A DNA stretch of 64,000 nucleotides, from positions 3,164,501-3,228,500 of the forward strand of contig CM034132.1 in the NCBI GenBank assembly GCA_019914995.1, given 5' to 3'. The translations under genes and the position numbers were made by a program. Source of the DNA: Acanthochlamys bracteata. Taxonomy: Eukaryota; Streptophyta; Magnoliopsida; Pandanales; Velloziaceae. Shown piece after piece: positions 23,174 through 33,846 of this stretch; the first letter of the stretch is position 1, and every line of letters begins with the position of its first letter. Below the pieces are notes generated by a model. It had not been told where the DNA came from and made no database searches. It worked only from the letters and a program-made list of their open reading frames with translations.

Positions 23174-23994
23174 TAGGCGGCAATATATGATTCGACCTGA
23201 AAACGCGATCCGAAATCGACCCACTTAATCAGAATTAGGTTTAGAAAATTTGATCCGTATAAATATATGGGTTGGATTAGGGTTGAAGGAATTGGATCCG
23301 ATTATTAAATAGGTCGACTCGGATTAATCGAAAATGATTCACCAATCCGAATTATCATATCTTAAAGGAATAATATTTGATTTTTCCTTTCCGTATATGA
23401 AAATATTGACAATAAAAATAATCAATAATAATAATTTATAAATTATTAAATTATATAGTATTTATAATTTATTATTATTTTATATCTTAGTAAAATAGTG
23501 TAAGATGAGAATTATAATATTATCGAAAATATTACTATATAGGTATTTCTATAATGATGAATTTGAATTTCGTATAAAAGTTTTTAATAAAATTTTGTTA
23601 GATAGATATGTTTATGAAACTTTTTATCAAAATTATTAGTATATATTTATAATCATAAAATTTCAGCTATCAATACATATTTTCAAAAAATAAAAATAAA
23701 AATAAAATTTTTTGGGATACTTTAAGAACTGATGAAGATACTAAATGATGCACATTTTGACGGGCATTCAATATATCTCGTCATTAAAAATATCGTGCAC
23801 TTCCATTACAACTGATCTTATAATTTCATTGAATTTAAAAAATATAGAATTAAAATTAATTATTTTAATTATTAAATGGGTTGACCTGAATTTGATCCGG
23901 TTATTAATACGTTGAATTAGGATTGAACAAATTTGATCCTGTTATTAAATGAGTCGACACGAAACTGATCCATGAATCCAAATTGCCACCCCTA
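23174..23994. mobile_element. Non-autonomous hAT-like element, about 820 bp, second copy
   Basis: Ends TAGGCGGCAATATATGATTC and ...AAATTGCCACCCCTA give terminal repeats of the TAGGGGTGGCAA kind. It is collinear with 13936-14758 throughout (shared blocks such as AATCATAAAATTTCA and TATATCTCGTCA). No matching 8-bp flank was found, so the duplication has decayed or a border is shifted. Confidence 0.65.
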
Positions 23995-24464
23995 TTCATC
24001 AATGAATTTGCCATTGAATGAATTTGTCGTTTCGTGAAAGTTTCCGCCATTATAAAGAGTTTTAGCGGAGTCCTCCTTCGTGAAGATCTTAGAATAAAAT
24101 GATCCGTTGTTAAGCTGCTAATTTATGTGATTGGTATTTAAAATAAAAACAAAACTATGATTAATTGTTGTTAGATACATAGAGTGTGTTTACTTCGGAT
24201 GAATTTGTTTTAAAAAAGTGAGTTTAAAAAATTTAAATTAAAAACTAAAATATTTAATAAAAATTAATTTTTACTATTAATTTTCTATTAATAGTAAGTT
24301 TTAAATTTAATTTTTTTAATAGAAAGAATTATTTTAAAATATTTATTTATTTGATATTGAAAATTTTTAAATATAAAATTTATGGTACAAGAAAAATACG
24401 TCCATAAAAGAAGAGCTACTCAAAGTCCAAATTTTGTTGTTTTTTTCATGTGTTGAGACATTTT

Positions 24465-24750
24465 GGGCGTGTTTTAAATGCCCGTAACTGAGTTTCGTGA
24501 AAGTGAAAAATAAAAAATTGAGTTTCTTAAAAAATAAAATAGAAATGAAGTTCAGTATTTATATTTTAATAATTTTCGAAAGTGTGTTAAAAATTGAAAA
24601 ATATAATTATAGTGCAAATAAAAAAGTTAGAAATAGAATCTCGATGTGAAAATGGAGTCCTGAGCTCCTTATATAATCAAAATATATGAACTGTTCGGAA
24701 CTCAAAATCTGGTAGGAGAAATTAGAGTTACGGGTGTTTGAAACACGCCC
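24465..24750. mobile_element. Tourist-like MITE, copy 3 (well preserved)
   Basis: 286 bases. The left end GGGCGTGTTTTAAATGCCCG is matched at the right end in reverse complement by GGGCGTGTTTCAAACACCCG, a terminal inverted repeat of about 25 bases with few mismatches. It is flanked on both sides by TTT, a possible 3-bp duplication. No coding capacity. PIF/Harbinger-type (Tourist) is inferred from termini and a 3-bp duplication. Confidence 0.75.
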
Positions 24751-24907
24751 TTTATTGAAATGTTTTTGACATGGGCACCGACGTTGCAAAAAGCTTGTAG
24801 CAGCCCATAGACCTACCAGTCTAACTACTAGGCTAATTTAAGCCCATGTTGTTCCATTTCTATAGCTGAAAAAATCAACTAAAAGTCCAACTACGACTAA
24901 TGAATAA

Positions 24908-25203
24908 GGGCATATTTCAAACGCCCATAACTCTATTTTCTTTCGTAAGATTTTGAGTTCCAAACAGTTTATATATTTTAATTACACAAAAAATTCAGAA
25001 TTCTACTTCCACATGCGGAACTTAGTTCCAATTTTTTTTATTTGCACACTTCCCAATACAATTATATTTTTCAATTTTCAACACATTTCTAAAAACTATT
25101 GAAATACAAACATTGAACTCCACTTTCACTATATTTTTCAAAAAACTCTACTTCATACTTTTCACTTTTATGAAACTCAATTACGGATATTTATAACGCG
25201 TCC
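24908..25203. mobile_element. Tourist-like MITE, copy 4, inverted relative to copy 3
   Basis: 296 bases, starting GGGCATATTTCAAACGCCC and ending ATTTATAACGCGTCC. It is flanked by TAA on both sides (24905-24907 and 25204-25206), the classic Tourist target site. The interior is the reverse complement of copy 3 over its whole length. Confidence 0.75.
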
Positions 25204-25906
25204 TAACTGCGACTGCTCAGCATACTGTATATAAATACAATTTATAATTTATACAAAACAAACAAGAGTGTAACAAATTATATAAAACACATTTTTTCTT
25301 ATCAAATTTTAAATTTTAATTAAATTTATTTCTTTAGTTATATTTATCAAAGTAATTATAATTCACTCTTTACTAATTTTATTTTATTAAATTTAATTTT
25401 ATAAAATTTACTCTTTATTAATTAAAATAGCTTCTAATTTATATATAACCACGTAAGATTGGCACAATTCGTGGGAAGAACCATATGACTTACCCAATTA
25501 ACGTCCATCGAGTAGGTCGTCTCAGACAAATAACAATAATAAACGGCCAAGATGCAAGACGCACCGTGCGCATAATTGCACAAGACCAGCTCGAGATTGT
25601 AGCACGCGCAAAAAAAACTAGAATCTGATGACTTGGCCTAGGTGCGAAATCCAGAATCACCTGATAGGTGATTCAAAATCAAAAAATTTCCAACGTCTTG
25701 AAAGGTCCGAAATTTCTTTCCAGAGAGCACTACAAATAGCAGCAGATAAACCAATGGTCTATTCTATTCTCAAGAGAGACAAAAAAAGAATTCACTCATT
25801 CTCAAGTGCGACTTGAAGAAAGCGAGCTAATCTTTTTCTTTTCTTCGTTTTGGTTTGTAGAATGAATGTATTCCGGTAACTCCTTTTAGCATCTGTGGAT
25901 TGTCCG
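25204..25906. other. Spacer with a possible Gypsy leader or LTR remnant
   Basis: The phrase AGATTGGCACAATTCGTGGG (about 25458-25477) resembles the internal leader often seen just inside plant Ty3/gypsy LTRs. It is followed by ACGTCCATCGAGTAGGTCGT. The rest shows no clear domain. Low-confidence remnant; the copia element is inserted at its end. Confidence 0.3.
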
Positions 25907-26098
25907 TGAAACGAATTGAGAGAAAAAAAAATATAATAAAATTGATGATAATAGTTGATGATTAGTTTACATTCAATAGTTACATATATATAGCTAATCA
26001 TAAGAGTCTAACTAATAACAATAATCAATATGGGACTAAAGTAATACTAAACGAGCCAAAATAAGATGTGCCTATATATAAATTCACATAATCTAACA
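25907..26098 (-). repeat. 3' LTR of the copia element
   Basis: 192 bases; on the minus strand it starts TGTTAGATTATGTGAATTTA and ends near GTTTCA. Homologous to 29697-29887. Confidence 0.9.
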
Positions 26099-26113
26099 CG
26101 CCCCCTCAAACTC
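26099..26113 (-). other. Polypurine tract of the copia element
   Basis: GAGTTTGAGGGGGCG on the minus strand, directly before the TG of the 3' LTR; the usual primer for plus-strand synthesis. Confidence 0.75.
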
Positions 26114-26213
26114 ATGGAGGATCAAGCAATATGAGTTTACCTAATAATAGCTAAAATCTCGATGTAGGGTGCGCCTTTGTAAAGAAATCTGATAGTTGAT
26201 CAGTAGAAGTCAC

Positions 26214-29200
26214 ATGTGGTAAGAAAATAGTGCCTGATAGAAAATATTCACGAACAAAATGACAATCAATCTCAATGTGTTTCGTCCGTTCATGGAAAAT
26301 GGATTGCTCGCAATCTGAATAGCACTTCGATTGTCACAGTATAAAGGTGTAAATCCTGTAAGTGTAATGCCCATATCGGATAGCAATCTACGCACATGAA
26401 TAATCTCTCTAGTAGTAACAGCCGTAGCTCCATACTTTGCTTCTGTAAAAGAACATGTAACTACTGCCTGTTTCTTGCTACGCCACGAGATCAACGAGTC
26501 ACCAAGAAACAAACAGAACCTGTAGTAGATCTTCTGGTGGTTGGATCACCTGCCCAGTCTGCATCTAAAAAGGCTTGAAGCTCCAAATTTGATGTAGAAG
26601 ACATAAAAAGTGAGCGAGTAATCGTACCTCGAGGATATCTGAAAATTCGCAGTAAAGCACTATAATGTACTGATCGAGGTGTAGAGACAAACTGACTGAC
26701 AATACTAACTGCATGAGAAATATCTGGTTTCGTCAAACAAAGATATACAAGCTGACAACTAATCGCCTGTACCGACTACGATCTGTGAGAGCCTCACCAT
26801 CAGTGGGACGAAGCTTCACATGAAGCTCCATAGGAGTGTCAACTGTCTTACTATCCGATATATTTGCTGATCCAATAATATCAGAGACATATTTTTGTTG
26901 AGAAATTAGAATACCTCTATCACCTTGATCAATCTCCAATTCAAGAAAAAATAATGTATGTGACCAAGATCTTTCATCTGAAATTGCTGACGAAGATGTC
27001 TTTGAGTTGCTGCTATTCCTGCTGAATCATCTCCTGTTATAATCATATCATCTACATATAACAACAGAAGTACTCTCCCTTACGTTGAGGACCGTACAAA
27101 TAAGGAGTGATCTTGAGAACTCTGCTGAAAATCTGCCTCTGTAATGGCTCGTCTAAAACACTCAAACCAAACTCTAGGAGCCTGTTTGAGTCCATAAATA
27201 GCACGACGAAGCCGATATACATGACCTGGTAGTGTAGAGAGACTTGGAGGAGGCTGCATATAAATAATTTCGGATAAAGTACCATGAAAAAATGCATTCT
27301 TCACGTCCATCTGATAAAGAAGCCACCGACGTATTGCAGCAACAGCTAATAAAGTACGAACTGCGGTTATCTGAGCTACATGAGCAAATGTCTCATCATA
27401 ATCAATTCCATGCTCCTGAGTAAATCCTCTAACAACAAGACGAGCCTTATGCCGCTCAATAGATCCATCGGGTTTATATTTGATTTTGAAAATCCATTTA
27501 CAACTAATAGTCTGAGCTCTCTCTGAAAGTGGGACAACATTCCAAGTTCATGTCTCCTGAAAAGCATAAAACTCCTCTGCTATAGCCTTCTGTCATTCAA
27601 GGGTACTGAATTACTTTTTGATAAGAATTGGACTCTCAAGTAGTGTGTATAGAAGTAAGAAAAGAATGAAACTGTGGAGAATAAGAGGACAATGTGGCAA
27701 AGCCGAACCTATCTGGTGGACCAGAACAATTTGGAGTAAACCGATCAGGTGTGTCTGTGAACTCGTTGTGACTGACGAGTATGTGGTGGTTGAGGTGGAT
27801 GTGAGGGTGGTGATGAAGGTGAAGATAATGAACTCGAAGTAGAAGAAAAATATGGAGGATTCTCATGTGCTATCGTCGGAACTATCGTAGAAGGGACTGT
27901 ACTATTAGAAGAAAGTAAAGGAGTTGGATCAATGAAGACATTAGAACACTGAGTAGATGATGTAGAAGTATGTGTGTCTGGTGATGTTAAGAATTCGACG
28001 TCAGGAGATGTAGAAAAATAAGGTATATATTTTCAAGAAATGTGACATGTCGGGAAATACGAAGACGACGAGCCAAAGGATCATAACAACGATATCCTTT
28101 ATGCTCAAAACTAATGCCAAGAAGGACACACTTAGCTGAAATAGCAGACAGTTTCGTGCGCTCAGTCGGAGGAAGAAGAACAAAACAAGTACATCCAAAA
28201 GTGCGAAGCATGCTATAGTCAGGAGGAGATGAAAAAAGACTTTCATGAGGGGTCTTGCCAGATAAAACAGATAATGGAGTGATATTGATAAGATTAACTG
28301 ATATAAGAATTGCATTTGCCCAAAAAGTTTGAGGTACAGAATAGGATAATAAAAGAGCACGAGCAGTCTCCAAAGTGTGGCGATGCTTGCGTTCTGCTAT
28401 CCCATTTTGTTCATGAGTGTAAAGACATGACTGCTGAAAAAAAGTACCATGAGACTGTAAGATAGATCTCATGATAGATGACAGATACTCACGAGCGCAA
28501 TCAGAACGAAAAATTTTAGCTCTACAGTTAAACTGAGTATGGATTATAGCGATGAATCGGTTATAAATAGAAAAAAGATCCGATCGATTGCGCATGAGAT
28601 AAACCCAAGCATAACGAGTGTAATCATCAATAAAACTTACATAATAGAGAAATCCAGTCATGGATGAGATAGTGCGGGGATCCAAATGTCAGAATGAACT
28701 AACTCAAAAGGACGTTTGGTTTTAGATAAATTTTTAGTGAAAGGAAGAGCTAAATGTTTTGTCAATTTACAACCTGTAAATGAAGATAGTGGTGAAAAAG
28801 ACCCTTGTCTGAGAGATCCACTTTGAAATAAATTTTTAAGTCGAGATTCAGAAATATGACCCAAACGTATATGCCATAAATCAGCAGTAGATGAAACAAC
28901 AGCAACACAACTAATAGTGGAAGGATTAGATAAAGAAATATGAAGATATTCTAAATAATAGAGTCGTCCATTTCTACGAGCACAACCAATCGTTTGGCTA
29001 GTATGAGGATCTTTTACATTGCAGGTAATAGAATCAAAAGTAACAATGAATCCACTCTCGCAAAGGCTACTGATGGATATAAGATTAAAAGTAATGCTTG
29101 GAACATGTAAGACAAAAGGTAAAGTTAGAGTATCTGAAATAAGACATTCAGATTTGGTAATGAGTAATTGAGAACCATCGGCTGTGTGTACGGATGGAAA

Positions 29201-29583
29201 ATGTGATGGTAAAGATATAGTTTTGGATAATAAAGACTCATTCGAAGTCATGTGATGAGAAGCACCAGAATCTAATATCCAAGAAGAAGACATACCTGGA
29301 GAGACAAAAAAAGCAGATATAAAGGAGCTAACAAATGATGACTGTTGTTGAAGCTGGAAATCTAGTTGAGTAAGACGATACTTAATATTTGAAAAGTCAG
29401 GAGAGATCTGACGAGCTGCCGGTGCACTATCAACGATATGTGCTTGAGGATCTTGAGAGCAATTTGAAGAAAAAAAACCTTTCGCCTTCATTTGCTATCG
29501 ATATTGTAAAAATAAATGTGGATAAAGTTGAAAACAACTATTCACAATATGACCGGACTTGCGACAATGAGAACAAAGAATGA
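26214..29583 (-). pseudogene. Copia gag zinc knuckle and pol remnants
   Basis: Read on the minus strand in broken frames. From high to low coordinates: zinc knuckle CSHCRKSGHIVNSC (about 29530-29575); protease ILDSGASHHMTSN (about 29240-29285); GAG-pre-integrase block LWHIRLGHISESRLKNLF; integrase core with FIDDYTRYAWVYLM and EQNGIAERKHRHTLETARAL (27987-28685, in a different frame from the protease part); reverse transcriptase MDVKNAFFHG and YGLKQAPRVWF (27080-27310) with YVDDMIITG near 27050; then RNase H with FLDADWAGDPTTRRSTTG, SWRSKKQAVV and YCDNRSAIQIASNP (26210-26740). At least four frame changes or gaps interrupt it. The RT-RNase H region is the least damaged. Confidence 0.9.
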
Positions 29584-29683
29584 TCATGCTGATTACAGAC
29601 TAGACCGAAAAAAAAAATTTAAATTTGATGAAAAAAAAATAATTTAATTAAATTGAAACTTGAGAAAATTTTCAATATCGAAT

Positions 29684-29696
29684 GACTCTGATACCA
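29684..29696 (-). other. Primer binding site of the copia element (tRNA-iMet type)
   Basis: TGGTATCAGAGTC on the minus strand, directly after the 5' LTR; complementary to the 3' end of plant initiator Met tRNA apart from the last base or two, as in most plant copia elements. Confidence 0.85.
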
Positions 29697-29887
29697 TGAA
29701 ACAAATTGAGAAAAAAAATATAATAAAATTGATGATAATAATTGATAATTAGTTTACATTCAATAGCTATATATATATACACTTAATCATAAGAATCTAA
29801 CTAATAAACATAATCAATATGGGACTAAAGTAATACTAAACGGATCAAAATAAAATGGACTTATATATAAATTCACATAATCTAACG
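29697..29887 (-). repeat. 5' LTR of the copia element
   Basis: 191 bases, homologous to 25907-26098. Its outer end has CTAACG on + where the partner has CTAACA, so one terminal base has mutated. Confidence 0.9.
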
Positions 29888-30089
29888 GTCCGAAATGTAT
29901 GTGCGATCGTTCTGTGTAAGTACTCGCTCCACCTTCTCCTTCTACTACTATCATTCTAGACATCGCTCTTGATAGTTTGAAGAACTCCTCAAATTTTGGC
30001 AGGTGCCTTCAACACGTGCAAAGATTTCAGACTTTAGAGTCACGGTGGCCGTGCAAATTTGAATTGCATTGGTTGTTGCAATCATAGCT

Positions 30090-31345
30090 TTCTTTCTGCA
30101 GGTAACTATAGTTTCAGGCCTCCGTATTCTCGTTATCAACCACTACTGCCACGGTTCTATTATCCTCATAGTGCTTACCCTCCTTATTCTGAGTCTTCTG
30201 TTGCGCACCTTATTCCCGCTCCTTATTATTCAGAAGATCAGCAACTCGATATGAGCAAGATAGAGATAATCAACTTCACTGCTGCCGGTGCCCAAACCAC
30301 AAACCCATAGATTCATTGAAAATAGAAGAAGAGGAGTCGGAGGACGAGAAACCTATTGCTGCTGCTAACAAGAAAAAAAAAAATACAGCCGAGCTCTCCA
30401 TGAAGAAAGAAACAGCTCAGGTTAAAAGATCAAGGTTAGCTCCTGTTTGTTTAACAATAGATCCATTATTAAAATGAACTCAGCAAAGGAAAGTTCAAGG
30501 TATAGGAGTCCACTTACCCGCAAGGAGAAAGATAAGGCCCAGCAAATGCGTAAGGATAATGAGGAGAGCTCTAAGGTGCGGGAAACTAAGGTTGTTGATG
30601 TTAACGAGATAGATAAGAAAGAACAAAAAGAAAGTGTTCAAGAGACTATTTCTGAAGCTGATAGTGGTGTCGAAGGATTAGCGCGTATCGATACTTCAAA
30701 TTTAATTTTTTTTAAATTCACCTTTTAATATTAAATATATATATAATTGAAATAAAACTTTTTTATTAATAAACTTTTTAAAAAATTTTATTTTAAAATT
30801 TATTATAAATATTTAATTAATATATAATTTTATTTATTATTAAATATTTTTTATTTTTTATTCTATTTTTTAAATTTACTTTCAAAAAATTCAAAGAAGC
30901 ATGTCGTAAAGGGTCAAAGTTTAGTGAAAGAAGGCAGACAAGGTCCCACAAGTAGAGTCGATGATTGAATCTGAGGACAGTTAGTGTTGAAGAAGATGAA
31001 AAAGTTCGAAGAAAAAATGCTAGGAAGGTGTTATCTCCGGAGGATGCTGCGATTGTCATTCAGTTTGCTTACCGAGGATATGCGGTGAGGCGATGGCAGT
31101 CACTGTAGAAGCTTAGGAAGATCGCATCCGTTTGAAAAGAAGGTTGAAATGAAACTCCGACTGCATTCACTTGAAACAGATGATGTGAGAAGCAGTGTAG
31201 AGAAGGATATAGAAGTTGAAGAACACAAGCCATAGCTCTAAGAGAAGAATGTCCACGACCTGTAATTGAAAACTTCAGTGCACAAGAGATGATATATGTC
31301 GGCACTATAAATCTGAAGAAAGATCCTCAAGAGACCATGAGACGG
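30090..31345 (+). pseudogene. BAG6-like co-chaperone (IQ-motif BAG protein) pseudogene
   Basis: Remnant of a plant BAG-family regulator of Hsp70 carrying a calmodulin-binding IQ motif. Blocks in order: YSFRPPYSRYQPLLPRFYYP (about 30105-30165) and the acidic/lysine-rich SLKIEEEESEDEKPIAAANK (about 30315-30375). Next come RLAPVCLTIDPLL (about 30433-30473), resembling the PVCLRVDPLP block of BAG6-type proteins, and the Lys/Glu-rich SRYRSPLTRKEKDKAQQ onward. After a frame break comes RKNARKVLSPEDAAIVIQFA with YRGYAVRRWQSL, an IQ motif (about 30999-31107), then LRLHSLETDDVRSSVEKD, which may be the start of the BAG helices. Stops after ANP (about 30309), in the middle and after WQSL, plus an AT-rich insertion at about 30705-30890, break the frame. 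The 5' end is missing or displaced and the BAG domain is not complete. Family assignment is from remembered motif patterns. Confidence 0.65.
30705..30890. repeat. AT-rich insertion in the BAG6-like relic
   Basis: Block of TTTTAATATTAAATATATAT and AAAATTTTATTTTAAAATTT type, lying between two recognisable parts of the pseudogene; looks like an inserted family A foldback element. Confidence 0.5.
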
Positions 31346-31544
31346 CTGACGAAGTTGAAACAATCACCAAGGAGATGGATGATGGTAAATAAGCTAGAAG
31401 CACATATGATAATGATTAGAGCGTAGAAGACAATGGATATAGAATCACAGCAGCAGCTTTTCCAAAATATGATATCACTGGTCCGGTCCATATTTACAAT
31501 TCTAGCTGGAGATACTATGATTCCGAGCAACTATATTAAGTGAA

Positions 31545-31800
31545 TTTTTAGAAGAGCTTAACGTCTCCTTTTTACTCAAATTTTTTTATATTATATTTTT
31601 TAATAAAACTTTTAAAATATTTTGTAGAATTTTTTTAAAATTTTAAAAATATAAAAAATTTTAAATATTAATTTTTATTATTAATTATATTTATTTTTTT
31701 AAATAAAACAAATAAGACTTATTTTTATAAAAAAATTTTTAAAATATTTTTTTCAAAAAAACTTTTTTAAAGAATCACTTTTAAACGTGCTTTAAAACTA
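31545..31800. repeat. AT-rich foldback element with defined ends
   Basis: The left end AGAAGAGCTTAACGTCTCC is followed by AT-rich complementary runs; the right end includes AAGAATCACTTTTAAACGTG. The left end matches 12073 in reverse orientation. Confidence 0.55.
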
Positions 31801-33846
31801 TGTTCGTTTGGTATTGGTAGACCCACAGGAAAGCAGTAAAAAAGAACCAACCGATAACAGCATAAACGTGTACTTTAGCTACAACCAACAAACCCCAGGC
31901 CCCAGCTAAAGCAAAAATCATCCATAATGGGAAATTTTAATTATTTTGGAATTCAGTCGTAGAGCTTATGCAATGCGTTCACAATCCCCTTCTAGCTTAA
32001 TGGAACGAAAGCAAATCAACACAACAATCCTAATTTGCTGACAAAGACAGTAGACATACGGCTGCACGTGCATGAGGCAATTTCAACTAACATTAATTGA
32101 TAACAAAAACTAGTCTTACTCGGAAAAAAGAATATTTTTTCGAACTAATAAATTTAGAGATAATTAAGATTTTGGTTTTTTTTTCTCGATTAAGAAAAAA
32201 TAGCACGTCTTTATTTACAGATTTTTTATTACAAAATACGGAAAAAATATAAAAAAAGATATTAGAAAAGATTAAAATACTAAATATAAAAAATAATTTT
32301 CTAAAATAAATATAATAAATATTTTCTAGTATGAGTAAAAAATTTCAAAATTTTACGAATAAAAACAACACAGATATTGAAGAAAACTAAGTTAAACCAA
32401 AACCAAAACAGATAGTTTTATAGTACTTGATAAATTTTAAGGTATAGAGCTTGTGCAGGCAAGATTTAAGTACTGTCTAAACAATATAATTAATTTAACT
32501 GTTTAACATATTTTGAAAGACTTCTAAATTGAACCAAACATATGGTTTGCAGAACAGTTCAAAGTTTTCACTATTCCACAATTTGGGGGCGTATTTAGAA
32601 AAAATATTTTTTAATTTTTTAGTTTATATTTTTTAATACATTTTATAAATATTTTAAAAAAATTTATTTAAAATTTAGAAAATATAAAATAATTCAACAC
32701 AATGAGATATTAGCTATTTTATTATTTTTTAAAAATAAAATTATTTTATATTTTAAGAAAATTTTATTTTAAAAATTTTCTCAAATTTTCCGTTCCTCCG
32801 TTTAGAATAGGGAGTGCTAAAATAAAAAACTTCTTTAAAATAAAATTTATTTTTAAAATATTTTTGAAAATATACTTAACTAGTTTATCTAAAAAGTAAT
32901 ACGATATTTTTGAAATTTTTATTTTAGAAAATATTATAAAAAATATGAAAATTTTTTAAATCAAAAGCACTGTTATAATTTATTAATTACTACCAAACAC
33001 CATCTTATCTATTTGTTTCTCATTCACCAATAAAACAGACATAAAAAAAGGTTTCTTCTTTTCAAGCTATATTTCATAAACAAACAATTCTCATTTCTTC
33101 TAACTATGTTGCTCAATCTCTATAACCGAGGTGAGCGTTTGTAAGCACTTTTAAAAAATTTTTAAATAAATATAATTTTAAACTAATATAATAAATACTA
33201 TATATTAATTAAAATTTATAATTTAAATATTATAAATATAAATATTTATTTAAGTAAAATAGAATTGTAATCTCTGCTTTTTCTGCAACTGGACTGATGA
33301 TTCATAGAAAAGAAACAAACTAATCTATGATCTGCCTGGATGAGTTCGTGGTATTTTTAAAATAAAATTTTAAATATAAATATTTATATTTTATTCGAAA
33401 AATGATTTTTTTAAAATAATAAATAATAATACATTTTTATTATTTAAAATTTTTTATATTTTTTAAAATTTTAAATAAATTTTATAAAGATTTAATTAAA
33501 AATATAAACTGAAAATATTTTTTAAAGACGCTAAAAAAGTAATTAAAAAAAATGCCTAAATCTCTACTAGTTTCAAGAAAATGATGTACTCTTGTTCTTT
33601 CTGTTCAGTAGCCTTCTTTATGAGAAAAGAAAACACCAACCTATCACCACCAACTGTGCAAGGAAGCAACAAGTCAATCAAACACTAAAAAGTAGAAAGT
33701 CCATGCTATTAATTTCACACACTAGAACAGGGAAAGGTTTCAAAATCAGAATTCTTTTCAAACACCTACCATTAATAGCTTAGAATCTATAGCAGCATAG
33801 CTCAAAGTTTGTTTTGTTGCTTTTGCTTTTTCTTTTGATCAAGAAA
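31801..33846. other. AT-rich spacer with further foldback-type repeats; upstream region of the coiled-coil gene
   Basis: Family A blocks at about 32585-32800, 32815-33005, 33145-33260 and 33355-33545. The final 100-200 bases should contain the promoter and leader of the gene starting at 33847. No other coding signal. Confidence 0.45.

Larger units (their letters stand above)
25907..29887 (-). mobile_element. Ty1/copia LTR retrotransposon, gag-deleted
   Basis: 3,981 bases, read on the minus strand. Both LTRs are present (25907-26098 and 29697-29887), flanked by the 5-bp duplication gtccg (25902-25906 and 29888-29892). The primer binding site and polypurine tract abut the LTRs as expected. The pol order protease, integrase, reverse transcriptase, RNase H is that of copia. 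Between the primer site and the gag zinc knuckle only about 100 bases remain, so most of gag is missing. Frameshifts and stops split pol. The LTRs differ by several substitutions and small indels, so the insertion is not very recent. It cannot move by itself. Confidence 0.92.
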
